64,000 nt of DNA from an uncultured bacterium (lineage in GTDB: Bacteria; Bacillota; Clostridia; Oscillospirales; Ruminococcaceae): the NCBI GenBank assembly GCA_905214345.1, contig CAJMLV010000010.1:7429-71428 (forward strand), read 5' to 3'. The position numbers and the translations under genes were made by a program. The notes under the pieces are model-generated. The model made no database searches. It had not been told where the DNA came from and saw only the letters and a list, made by a program, of their open reading frames with translations. Below are positions 43,564-50,749 of the stretch, one piece after another. Position 1 is the stretch's first letter, and each line of letters begins with the position of its first letter.

Positions 43564-43585
43564 CAAATTGGCCAAAAAAATTGGC
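43564..43585. repeat. Candidate operator repeats upstream of the XRE gene
   Basis: AAATTGGC occurs at 43564-43571 and again at 43578-43585, and GCCAA/TTGGC form an inverted repeat around an A-rich centre. The repeats end 10 bases before the -35 of the XRE promoter. Confidence 0.45.
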
Positions 43586-43595
43586 GAAAATGGTC

Positions 43596-43624
43596 TTTAC
43601 AAAGCGTTTTTTCGCAGATATAAT
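43596..43624 (+). promoter_or_regulatory. Promoter of the XRE regulator gene
   Basis: TTTACA at 43596-43601 and consensus TATAAT at 43619-43624 with a 17-bp spacer. Confidence 0.8.
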
Positions 43625-43659
43625 CAACACTATGTAATGCGTGTGAAGGATGGAACAAC

Positions 43660-44349
43660 ATGGCAATGGAATTCAACCGAATCATCACCCTGCTGCGGAA
43701 AGAACGGGGCATCACCCAGAAACAGGCGGCCGGCGACCTGGGCATCAGCCAGGCGCAGCTTTCCCATTATGAAAAGGGAATCCGGGAATGCGGCCTGGAA
43801 TTCGTGGTACAGGTGGCCGATTATTACGGTGTTTCTTGTGATTATCTGTTGGGGCGCAGCGCCGAGCGCAGCGGCCAGACCATCACGGTGGAGGACCTGC
43901 CCGAAGGCAGTTCAACCTCCGGCAGTGTCTACCGCGGCAGTGTTCTGCCCACCATGTATAAAAAGCTCATCGAAAACTCGCTGGACATCCTCTTTGACAA
44001 GCTGGACCAGTGCCGGGACAAGCGGGTGGTGGTGGCTGTCAGCAACTATCTGATGCTGGCAGTCTACGGTATGTTCCGCCAGCTATACCAGGCCGCGCCC
44101 AAGAACGTGGCCAGCCTGTTCCGGGTCAGCCCGGCCCGCTGGCAGCATGCCGCCGACGCTGCCATGGCCGCCCAGCAGGGGGAACTGGCCGCGGTGCTGG
44201 CCGGTGAGGACAAGGACGGTCCCGCCCCCGACCCGGCGGTGTTCAGCATGACCACCGAGAGCCTGGCCCGGGAATATCCCCGCCATGCCACAAGCCTGAT
44301 GAACCTGGTCAAGAACAGCGAGGAAGCGGTGCGCGAACTGCAGCGCTGA
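43660..44349 (+). CDS. XRE family transcriptional regulator
   Basis: A 229-residue regulator. Residues 6-60 form a Cro/C1 helix-turn-helix (ITLLRKERGITQKQAAGDLGISQAQLSHYEKGIRECGLEFVVQVADYYGVSCDYLLG). A linker of about 25 residues precedes a helical C-terminal domain (about 95-225) with no recognised family, perhaps for dimer formation or signal binding. Direct and inverted repeats next to its promoter suggest self-control. It converges on an AbrB-type gene with only five bases between the stop codons. Confidence 0.9.
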   Translation: MAMEFNRIITLLRKERGITQKQAAGDLGISQAQLSHYEKGIRECGLEFVVQVADYYGVSCDYLLGRSAERSGQTITVEDLPEGSSTSGSVYRGSVLPTMYKKLIENSLDILFDKLDQCRDKRVVVAVSNYLMLAVYGMFRQLYQAAPKNVASLFRVSPARWQHAADAAMAAQQGELAAVLAGEDKDGPAPDPAVFSMTTESLAREYPRHATSLMNLVKNSEEAVRELQR

Positions 44350-44354
44350 TTTCT

Positions 44355-44606
44355 TTACAGAGAAGCCAGAGCCCGGCGGCAGGCGCCGCACACCGGCTTG
44401 CCGTGGAACATCACCACATCGTCAGACACATCACCGCAGAATTCGCAGCAGCCTGCGGGGCGGTATTTGCGCAGGATGATGCAGTCCGCGTCGGTCATGA
44501 TCTCCAACGGTGTTTCCGGCGTGACGCCGAATTGTTTGCGCAGGTCCTTGGGCAGCACAATGCGCCCCAGGCCGTCCACATTGCGGATAATGCCTGTCGA
44601 TTTCAT
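44355..44606 (-). CDS. AbrB/SpoVT-type regulator with C-terminal zinc ribbon
   Basis: An 83-residue protein. Residues 1-48 are an AbrB/SpoVT swapped-hairpin DNA-binding domain: STGIIRNVDGLGRIVLPKDLRKQFGV, then LEIMTDADCIILRKY. The tail adds a probable zinc ribbon: Cys54-x2-Cys57 and Cys73-x2-Cys76 (also Cys53). AbrB-like proteins are transition-state and sporulation regulators in Firmicutes. The start ATG at 44606 follows GGGAGGG; a longer frame upstream is rejected because it covers the promoter. Confidence 0.92.
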   Translation of the reverse strand: MKSTGIIRNVDGLGRIVLPKDLRKQFGVTPETPLEIMTDADCIILRKYRPAGCCEFCGDVSDDVVMFHGKPVCGACRRALASL

Positions 44607-44724
44607 ACTGGGTTCCCTCCCACTCCACGCCCGCCGGGAAAAAACACGGACCAAGGCGCTATTTGGCAGCCGAAACTCTATATTTGCCGTCGAATGGTGA
44701 CGGCGGCCGCAACTTCTTGTGGAT

Positions 44725-44753
44725 AGTATACGATATCTTGGAAGATTTGTCAA
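44725..44753 (-). promoter_or_regulatory. Promoter of the AbrB-type gene
   Basis: On the minus strand consensus TTGACA (44753-44748) and TATACT (44730-44725) with a 17-bp spacer. The leader is about 110 nt. Confidence 0.85.
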
Positions 44754-44790
44754 TATTTGGAAATAAAACCAAACTCCTGGATTTTTATGC

Positions 44791-44829
44791 AAAAAACTGC
44801 CGCCCCGCACAGCGCGGGGCGGCAGTTTT
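44791..44829 (-). terminator. Terminator of the DUF4179 operon
   Basis: AACTGCCGCCCCGC (44795-44808) pairs perfectly with GCGGGGCGGCAGTT (44814-44827); T runs flank it, with TTTTTTG on the minus strand. Confidence 0.92.
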
Positions 44830-44861
44830 CCTGTGTTGACCCGAAAGGGTTATGCCTGGAA

Positions 44862-46454
44862 TCAGTTCCCGGCGGTCAGGGGCAGGGGCAGGCTGTGGGC
44901 AGTGTCTGCCTCATAGCCGGACTCAAAGTAGTAGCGCCAGGTGGCAATGGATTCCAGTTCCTCGTCGGTGGCGGCGTAATAGTCCAGGCGGCAGCTCCAC
45001 ACGCCGGTCTTGGGGTCCACGGTGGTGCTGTACATGGCGCTGTGGCCGTTGATCGTGGTTACCAGGTCATCATCGTCGGGGATGATTTCGGTGGCTCTGG
45101 ACAGCCCGTAAGGTACCAGCTCATAACTGATGGAGCCGTTTTCCACCTTGTAGTTGCGCACAGTGAAGCCGCTTACATCTGTGGTGGCCACAGTCACACC
45201 GGCTTTCATCGCCTCGGTGGTCAGGGTACGTTCCTGGGAATCATATTCCCCTTTATGAACCACCGGGGTCAGGGTCAGTTCGGTGGCACCGTCTGCCGGA
45301 GCGGTGACATTATAGGCGGCAGCTCCGCTGCGAGCATAATACCCCTGGGTATGGATGGTGTACAATTCCTTGCCGGTGTTGTCGGTGATCAGAAGCAAAC
45401 CGGGGTCCAATCCTGCAGTACTGCCTGTTACGGTGGTGTTGTCCGGTTCCAGCCCGGCCGGGTCATCCCCGAAATCCACCACCATCACCCCGCCCACCGG
45501 GCCAAAGGCCAGGCGCCGCAGGCGCAGGGGCGCATCCACAACCACTTTGCCCTCCAGGTCTGCGGTGTAGGTTTGCTCCATATCGTAGATGCCGGGCTGG
45601 GCGCTCAGGCTCTGGGCCCGCACCTGGGCGGCGTCCAGGGTGAAAGAGAAGGACCAGCTGCCGTCCACATTAAAGGCACCATAACATTCCTCCAAATTGA
45701 CGGTCAGGGTGTCACCCTCCGGCAAATCGATAAGGCTGTAATGCACCCACACCTGCAGCGTGTTGTCATCCACCCGGTAGAAGTCCTGGACCTGATAGCT
45801 GGCCGAGCAGACCGCCTGACCGTTGATGAGAGGCCCTTCCATCTCCTTACCGTCGAAGGTGGGCATCCAGCCCATCAGAGCGCTCAGCTCGCTCTGGCCG
45901 AAATAGTCGCTGCCCCCCGGACGGTCCAGCAGGTCGGGGATCAGGTTGTCCTTGCGGATGGTCAGGAACAGATTCATGGCGGCGGTATCCATGGATACGC
46001 TCTCCAGCGTCATGGAAAGGCCGTTGCTTTCGCAGGTCTGGCCGATGGTCACGGTGTGGGCAGCCATGGCCTCGGCGGCGGTGGAAAAGCTGCCGTGGGG
46101 GGCGTCCAGGGCGCTCTCGGCGGTGGCCGGGTCGGGGGCGTTGTTGAAGAATCCGATTTCCCCCTTGCCCAGCTGCAGCAGGGCGGGACCCACTGCGGCC
46201 ACGCCCAGGGAGAGGGCGCACACCGCCGCCACAGCCGCCGCAAAAACGCCCGCCTTGCGCAGGGGACGGCGATGTGCCTTGTGCAGCACCGGGGCATTAT
46301 AGGGCTCTTTTGCGGCCTGCGGGGGTTCCAGCCCGGCCTTCTCACAGGCCATGGCCAGGATGCGGTCCCGGGCGTCGCTCCGCAGGGGGGCCTGGGCGGC
46401 AGGCATTTCGCTCAGGCAGTTTTCCAGGGAATGGGTATGTTCTGTCTTACGCAT
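44862..46454 (-). CDS. DUF4179 membrane protein, probable anti-sigma factor
   Basis: A 530-residue protein. A cytoplasmic N terminus of about 65 residues (with a LENCLSEMPAAQAPLRSDARDRILAMACEKAG helix) is followed by one membrane helix (about 68-90, AGVFAAAVAAVCALSLGVAAVGPAL). A large outside part with the DUF4179 domain follows (about 100-200: NNAPDP, TVTIGQTCESNGLSMTLESVSMDTAAMNLFLTI), then beta-rich repeats to the end. DUF4179 proteins are regularly encoded after ECF sigma factors and act as their membrane partners. It overlaps the sigma gene by 8 bases, starting at the ATG at 46454 after GGGAGGAG. Confidence 0.85.
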   Translation of the reverse strand: MRKTEHTHSLENCLSEMPAAQAPLRSDARDRILAMACEKAGLEPPQAAKEPYNAPVLHKAHRRPLRKAGVFAAAVAAVCALSLGVAAVGPALLQLGKGEIGFFNNAPDPATAESALDAPHGSFSTAAEAMAAHTVTIGQTCESNGLSMTLESVSMDTAAMNLFLTIRKDNLIPDLLDRPGGSDYFGQSELSALMGWMPTFDGKEMEGPLINGQAVCSASYQVQDFYRVDDNTLQVWVHYSLIDLPEGDTLTVNLEECYGAFNVDGSWSFSFTLDAAQVRAQSLSAQPGIYDMEQTYTADLEGKVVVDAPLRLRRLAFGPVGGVMVVDFGDDPAGLEPDNTTVTGSTAGLDPGLLLITDNTGKELYTIHTQGYYARSGAAAYNVTAPADGATELTLTPVVHKGEYDSQERTLTTEAMKAGVTVATTDVSGFTVRNYKVENGSISYELVPYGLSRATEIIPDDDDLVTTINGHSAMYSTTVDPKTGVWSCRLDYYAATDEELESIATWRYYFESGYEADTAHSLPLPLTAGN

Positions 46455-47004
46455 GACGGATCTCCTCCCGTTGTGTTTCGATAAAGCGCTGGCGCAGTCT
46501 GGCGCGCCCGCGGGAAAGCCGCACATTCACGTTGTGTTCGGTCATGTGCAGCCGCCGGGCAATCTCCCGGGCCGGTTCCAGCAGGTAATACCGCCGCAGA
46601 AAGATGGTGCGGTCGGGCTCGTCCAGGTCCAGCACCAGCCCTTGAATGATCTCTTCCGCCTCGGTGGGCTGGGGTGTGAGCATCCAGTCCCCAGCGATGG
46701 CTTCGTCCAGGGGTACGGTGCCGCTGCGGCGCAGGGTGCGCCAGCGGGAGATGGCGGTGTTGCGGGCGGTCACGCACAGCCATCCTTTCAGGGAGCGGGC
46801 GTCCCGCTGCAGCTGAGGGGCGTGGCGCCAGGCCGCCACCAGTACGTCGGCCACACATTCCTCTGCGTCCTGGTCGGCATCGGGCAGCACCCGGCGCACG
46901 ATGGCGTGGATCATGGCGCCGTAATTGTCCAGCACGGCGGCCAGTCCGGCCTGCGGGTCGCTGCACAGCAGCGCCAGCAGTTCGCGATCATTGACAGTGT
47001 GCAA
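46447..47004 (-). CDS. ECF-type RNA polymerase sigma factor
   Basis: A 185-residue sigma factor with region 2 (about 15-75, VLDNYGAMIHAIVRRVLPDADQDAEECVADVLVAAW) and region 4 (about 125-175, LDEPDRTIFLRRYYLLEPAREIARRLHMTEHNVNVRLSRGRARLRQRF). The start is taken as the TTG at 47004 with AAAGGAGG eight bases upstream; a GTG at 47034 has no binding site. The downstream overlapping DUF4179 gene is its likely anti-sigma. A TGTGAC / CGTC pair upstream looks like an ECF-type self-activated promoter. Confidence 0.92.
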   Translation of the reverse strand: MHTVNDRELLALLCSDPQAGLAAVLDNYGAMIHAIVRRVLPDADQDAEECVADVLVAAWRHAPQLQRDARSLKGWLCVTARNTAISRWRTLRRSGTVPLDEAIAGDWMLTPQPTEAEEIIQGLVLDLDEPDRTIFLRRYYLLEPAREIARRLHMTEHNVNVRLSRGRARLRQRFIETQREEIRHA

Positions 47005-47041
47005 GTTGGTTTCCTCCTTTGTTGGGCCCTTCACCCATCAA

Positions 47042-47068
47042 GACGCAGCGGGAACGGGAAAAGTCACA
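47042..47068 (-). promoter_or_regulatory. Candidate ECF-sigma promoter
   Basis: On the minus strand TGTGAC (47068-47063), then 17 bp, then CGTC (47045-47042). The layout resembles -35/-10 elements used by ECF sigma factors, although the -35 lacks the usual AAC. Confidence 0.4.
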
Positions 47069-47078
47069 GACAAAAAGA

Positions 47079-47109
47079 AAAATCCCCGCCCTTTTTGCAA
47101 AGGACGGGG
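47079..47109 (-). terminator. Terminator of the PNPOx-dapL unit
   Basis: CCCCG and CGGGG enclose a CCTTT/AAAGG inner stem; on the minus strand ATTTTTC follows. Confidence 0.8.
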
Positions 47110-47122
47110 AGAATCAGCGGAA

Positions 47123-47533
47123 TCAGTAGCTCAGGATGTCCTTGACGGTACCGGACATGGAGAACAGCTTGGCGGAGATGTGGTCCAGATACACAATGCC
47201 CAGCTTGAGGCCGCTTTCCTCATTGTAGATGTCTTCCAGCTGGGGCATGGCCTTGAAGGCTGCTTCCTGGGCTTCGGGGCTGTTGTCAAAGTTGGCAGTG
47301 CCCTGAATGCGCATCCACTCGCCGCGGTCGTTGGTGGCGCAGATCTCCAGGTTGGTGTTGTCCAGCAGCTGCTTGTAGGCTGCTTTGTGCTTGCCGATGC
47401 CCAGGCACAGGTGGTCCTTGTACCACATGGCAAAGCCCATGGGCCGCACCCGCGGCAGATACCCTTCCACCGTGGCCAGATAGAACGTCGGGTTGTCTTT
47501 CAGAAACTGCATGATCTCTTCGCTGGGCTGCAT
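47123..47533 (-). CDS. Pyridoxamine 5'-phosphate oxidase-like flavin-binding protein
   Basis: A 136-residue split-barrel protein of the PNPOx-like superfamily. Visible are the opening EEIMQFLKDNPTFYLATVEGYLPRVRPMGFAMWYKDHLCLGIGKHK and the strand NLEICATNDRGEWMRIQGTANFDNSPEAQEAAF. Such small proteins bind FMN or F420 and reduce unknown substrates; it is not a true PNPOx by length. The ATG at 47533 follows GGGGAGGG. It lies 70 bases downstream of dapL with no terminator, so it is probably co-transcribed. Confidence 0.85.
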   Translation of the reverse strand: MQPSEEIMQFLKDNPTFYLATVEGYLPRVRPMGFAMWYKDHLCLGIGKHKAAYKQLLDNTNLEICATNDRGEWMRIQGTANFDNSPEAQEAAFKAMPQLEDIYNEESGLKLGIVYLDHISAKLFSMSGTVKDILSY

Positions 47534-47603
47534 AAAAGTCCCTCCCCGTGATATGTGATGAAAAAGGTCAACCGGTGTGCCGAAATGCCGCAAAGGGGTT
47601 GGT

Positions 47604-48806
47604 TCAGCAGCCGGACGGAAGCGTTTTCAGCGCCGCCAGAATGCGGTCGGCGGCCTCCTTGGTCTTTTCGGCGTCGCCGAAAGCGGTCAGGCGGAAGTAG
47701 CCTTCGCCGCAGGCACCGAAGCCCTCGCCGGGGGTACCCACCACGCCGGCGGTCTCCAGCAGCCAGTCAAAGAACTGCCAGCTGCCCATGCCGTTGGGGC
47801 ACTTCAGCCAGATGTAGGGGCTGTTCTTGCCGCCGCAGTACCACACGCCCGCTTCGTCCAGGGCGGCGGCGATCACCGCAGCGTTGCGGCGGTAGTAGTT
47901 CAGGTTTTCCTGGATCTCGGCCATGCCTTCTTCGGTGAAGACGGCGGCAGCCGCACGCTGCACGATGTAGGCAACGCCGTTGAACTTGGTGGTCTGGCGG
48001 CGCAGCCACATCTTGTTCAGGTTCATGCTCTCCCGCTCCAGGGCCTGGGGCACCACGGTGTAGCCGCAGCGGGTGCCGGTGAAACCGGCGATCTTGGAGA
48101 AGCTGCACACCTCGATGGCACATTCCTTGGCGCCTTCCACCTCGAAGATGCTGCGGGCCAGACCGGGCTCACTGACAAAGCACTCATAGGCGGCGTCAAA
48201 CAGGATGACGGCGTCGTGGGCGCGGGCCCAGTCCACCCACACCTTCAGCTGTTCCACCGTGTAGGTGGCGCCGGTGGGGTTGTTGGGGCTGCACAGATAC
48301 ACCAGGTCGGCGTTCATGGAATCGTCCGGCATGGGCAGGAAGTTGTTTTCAGCGGTGGCGGGCATATAAACGATCTTGCGGCCGGCCATCACGTTGTCAT
48401 CCACATAGACGGGGTAGACCGGGTCGGGCACCAGCACGGTGTTGTTCACGTCGAACAGGTCCAGCAGGTTGCCCAGGTCGCTCTTGGCGCCGTCGGAGAT
48501 GAAGATCTCGGCGGTGTCCAGCTCCACGCCGTGGCCGGCGTAGTATTTCTGGATGGCTTCCCGCAGGAAAGGATAGCCCTGCTCGCTGGGAATGTAGCCG
48601 TGGAAGGTCTCCTTGCGGCCCTGTTCGTCGGCGGCTTCGTGCAGCGCCTGGACCACGCTTTTGGCCAGGGGCAGGGTCACGTCGCCGATGCCCAGACGGA
48701 TGATGTCCTTGTCGGGATGGGCGGCCTGGAAATCGGCTACCTTATGGGCGATGGTGCTGAAGAGATAGCTCTCTTCCAGCTCCGCGTAATGCTTGTTCAT
48801 TTTCAT
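47604..48806 (-). CDS. dapL: LL-diaminopimelate aminotransferase
   Basis: A 400-residue PLP-dependent class I/II aminotransferase. DapL converts tetrahydrodipicolinate directly to LL-diaminopimelate for lysine and peptidoglycan. Family stretches include IRLGIGDVTLPLAKSVVQALHEAA, GYIPSEQGYPFLREAI, ISDGAKSDLGNL, VYPVYVDDNVMAGR, CSPNNPTGA, the PLP Lys in SFSKIAGFTGTRCGY, and RRQTTKFNGVAYIVQ. The GDVTLPL and GAKSD patterns separate DapL from aspartate aminotransferases. The ATG at 48806 follows GGAGGGG; a second ATG two codons on is possible. Confidence 0.93.
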   Translation of the reverse strand: MKMNKHYAELEESYLFSTIAHKVADFQAAHPDKDIIRLGIGDVTLPLAKSVVQALHEAADEQGRKETFHGYIPSEQGYPFLREAIQKYYAGHGVELDTAEIFISDGAKSDLGNLLDLFDVNNTVLVPDPVYPVYVDDNVMAGRKIVYMPATAENNFLPMPDDSMNADLVYLCSPNNPTGATYTVEQLKVWVDWARAHDAVILFDAAYECFVSEPGLARSIFEVEGAKECAIEVCSFSKIAGFTGTRCGYTVVPQALERESMNLNKMWLRRQTTKFNGVAYIVQRAAAAVFTEEGMAEIQENLNYYRRNAAVIAAALDEAGVWYCGGKNSPYIWLKCPNGMGSWQFFDWLLETAGVVGTPGEGFGACGEGYFRLTAFGDAEKTKEAADRILAALKTLPSGC

Positions 48807-48823
48807 GCAAAGGTCCCCTCCTG

Positions 48824-48843
48824 CATTTATATACTTATAAATG
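48824..48843. promoter_or_regulatory. Palindrome at the dapL transcription start
   Basis: CATTTATA and TATAAATG are perfect inverted repeats separated by four bases. They cover about +1 to +19 of the dapL transcript, where a repressor could block initiation. Confidence 0.5.
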
Positions 48844-48848
48844 AATAT

Positions 48849-48877
48849 ATTTTAACACAAATCCTGTTTCGGTGCAA
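48849..48877 (-). promoter_or_regulatory. Promoter of dapL
   Basis: On the minus strand TTGCAC (48877-48872) and TAAAAT (48854-48849) with a 17-bp spacer. It starts inside the last codons of the upstream gene. Confidence 0.7.
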
Positions 48878-48882
48878 TGTGC

Positions 48883-49887
48883 TTACACAAGAACGCCTTT
48901 GATCAGGATGGACAACCCGCCCCCGGCGCTGTGGATGAACTCCACCGCCTCGTCGCTGTTGCACAGTTCAGCGGGAATCTTGATCTCGATGCCCGTTTCG
49001 GTCTTGAAGCTGCGGCTTTCCAGCCGTTTCATCCGGGCGGGGGAGACGGTCACCCGGTCGGTGAGTTCCACGCCGGTCTCGGCCAGGGCTTCGTCAAAGG
49101 CGGGGGCCGCCAGGGGATACTGTTCTTCGATGCGGGCGCGCACGTCCTCCACCGCGATGGTGTTTTCCACCGCCTGGTTGCGAACCATCAGTTCCACCGC
49201 CGTCTCGGTGCCGCCGTCGAAGGGGGGGACGTCCTCCAGGTCGGCGGCTTCGGGGTAGGCGGCCTGTACGGCGGCCACGGCGGTCTCGCACACGGCTTTC
49301 AGCTTTTCCTTCTCCGGCAGGGCCTGGGTACAGCCGAACACCCGGGTGGACAGGTAATAATCCTTCTTGTCGTCCATGGTGTACCGCTTTTCAATGAGGC
49401 GGATGGTCAGGTTGGCCCGGTCGATGAGGGCGGCTTCGTCCGCCTTGGGGCTGCCGGGCAGGATGGTGCGCTGGGGGGCGATGGTGCTGCACTGGCCGTT
49501 GCCCATGACGTTGGTCACATGGGTGTATCCGGGGCGGTAGTTCAGCTTCAGCACACCGTAATAGGGCACGCCCTGCACCGTGAAATCCACAATGGCCAGA
49601 TCGCCGGAAGGAATGTCCGGGTACTGGAGCAGCTGCTCAAAGACCACGCCTGCAATGCGGCGGGAAAGGTCGATGAAATCATTGTTCTGCTGCATCTCCT
49701 GCAAAAAGGCGGAGTCGGGCACAAAGTGGCAGTTCTTGCCGTCGTCGCTGGCAAAGGCTTTTTCCAGGCAGAGGGTGAAATATTCGAACAGGTTGGCGTC
49801 CATGTCCATGGGACGGTCGGACAGCACCGGTTCCGATGCGCCCGAATCCAGCAGATGAAAGATGACCTGATTCAGTTTGATGTCCAT
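48883..49887 (-). CDS. Nucleoid-associated protein (NdpA/YejK family)
   Basis: A 334-residue protein resembling the 37-kDa nucleoid-associated protein family. Stretches seen are IKLNQVIFHLLDSG at the start, FEYFTLCLEKAF, SGDLAIVDFTVQGVPYYGVLKLNYRPGYTH and, near the end, DEALAETGVELTDRVTVSPARMKRLESRSFKTETGIEIKIPAEL. The exact role in nucleoid structure is not established for Firmicutes. The ATG at 49887 is preferred over the long upstream frame because AAAGGAA precedes it and the family N terminus begins there. A conserved-looking but weak GGIS...IKG ends the chain. Confidence 0.8.
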   Translation of the reverse strand: MDIKLNQVIFHLLDSGASEPVLSDRPMDMDANLFEYFTLCLEKAFASDDGKNCHFVPDSAFLQEMQQNNDFIDLSRRIAGVVFEQLLQYPDIPSGDLAIVDFTVQGVPYYGVLKLNYRPGYTHVTNVMGNGQCSTIAPQRTILPGSPKADEAALIDRANLTIRLIEKRYTMDDKKDYYLSTRVFGCTQALPEKEKLKAVCETAVAAVQAAYPEAADLEDVPPFDGGTETAVELMVRNQAVENTIAVEDVRARIEEQYPLAAPAFDEALAETGVELTDRVTVSPARMKRLESRSFKTETGIEIKIPAELCNSDEAVEFIHSAGGGLSILIKGVLV

Positions 49888-50004
49888 GCAGAGGGTTCCT
49901 TTCTGTTTGTGTCTGGCCCCAGTATACCACATTTTGCCGCCCTTGGACAGGGGATAGACACCCCGGCGGGGGAGATACTGAGAGGGGAAAGGATGTGAAC
50001 GCCC

Positions 50005-50292
50005 ATGATTGCCAGTCTGCACGGTCCGGCTGCACTCCTGCGGGCCACTGACCTGCGGGGGGCACAGCCGGACCCCCATGCCCCCGCACCGCCCCATACC
50101 CCGCGGTATGACGAGTATCTGCGCCGCACGCTGCCCTGCCGCCAGAAGGCCGCCAAGGCTTTTCTGGAAGGCACCAGTCCCGGCGTGATGCAGAGCTATG
50201 CCCCCGACGCCAAGCCGGGAAAGGACGGCTGGGTGGAGGACGATGAGACGGTGCGCCGCCTGATGAAATGGCGGGAACAGGCCATCAACTGA
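50005..50292 (+). CDS. Small protein of unknown function
   Basis: A 95-residue reading frame with no family recognised. It begins MIASLHGPAALLRATDLRG, has a Pro/His-rich stretch, then a helical half (RYDEYLRRTLPCRQKAAKAFLEG) and a charged end with WVEDDETVRRLMKWREQA. AAAGGATG lies upstream of the ATG and a strong terminator follows the stop, both supporting a real gene. There is no signal peptide or membrane helix. It runs opposite to the nucleoid-associated protein gene. Confidence 0.6.
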   Translation: MIASLHGPAALLRATDLRGAQPDPHAPAPPHTPRYDEYLRRTLPCRQKAAKAFLEGTSPGVMQSYAPDAKPGKDGWVEDDETVRRLMKWREQAIN

Positions 50293-50308
50293 AACCGAAG
50301 GCAAACAA

Positions 50309-50345
50309 AACCGGGCCCTGCCGATGAAGGCGGGGCCCGGTTTGT
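50309..50345. terminator. Terminator between two small genes
   Basis: AACCGGGCCC (50309-50318) pairs perfectly with GGGCCCGGTT (50333-50342). The T run is modest on both strands. Confidence 0.75.
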
Positions 50346-50353
50346 ACTGGTTA

Positions 50354-50713
50354 TTACGGCATCTGAAAGCCCGGTTCCCCCGGCAATGCCAGGTGGTTGG
50401 CTTCCAGCAGGCGGCGGAATTCCTCCTCGGTCATCTCAAAGGTGACATCCCGGATCATGGAAGGTTCGTGGAGAAGCACCTGCCACGGGGCGCCGTTGGG
50501 CTGCTGCAGAAACAGCAGCCCCGACACCTCGCCCAGGCCTTTCACCGCCTCGTCTTCCCGCAGGGAGGGTGCCGGAACCACGAAGTAGTGGTCCACCATC
50601 CGCCCGTCGGGAAAATCATGCTCGATGGCGGCGGGCCATTCCTCCGGGGCGCGGGTGTTTTTGTACTGCATGCGCAGCGAAAGAAAATCCGCTGCCGTCA
50701 GCTGGCTGGGCAT
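50354..50713 (-). CDS. Small protein of unknown function
   Basis: A 119-residue soluble protein with no family recognised. It has mixed alpha/beta character (FLSLRMQYKNTRAPEEW, HDFPDGRMVDHYFVVPAPSL, GEVSGLLFLQQPNGAPWQVLLHEPSMIRDVTFEMTEEEFRRLLEANHL). The start ATG follows AAAGGAGG, nine bases upstream. It is 36 bases downstream of the uracil permease gene on the same strand with no clear terminator between, so it is probably co-transcribed with it. Confidence 0.7.
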   Translation of the reverse strand: MPSQLTAADFLSLRMQYKNTRAPEEWPAAIEHDFPDGRMVDHYFVVPAPSLREDEAVKGLGEVSGLLFLQQPNGAPWQVLLHEPSMIRDVTFEMTEEEFRRLLEANHLALPGEPGFQMP

Positions 50714-50749
50714 GGGGCCCGCCTCCTTTCCTGTTTATGTGGGGACGAA

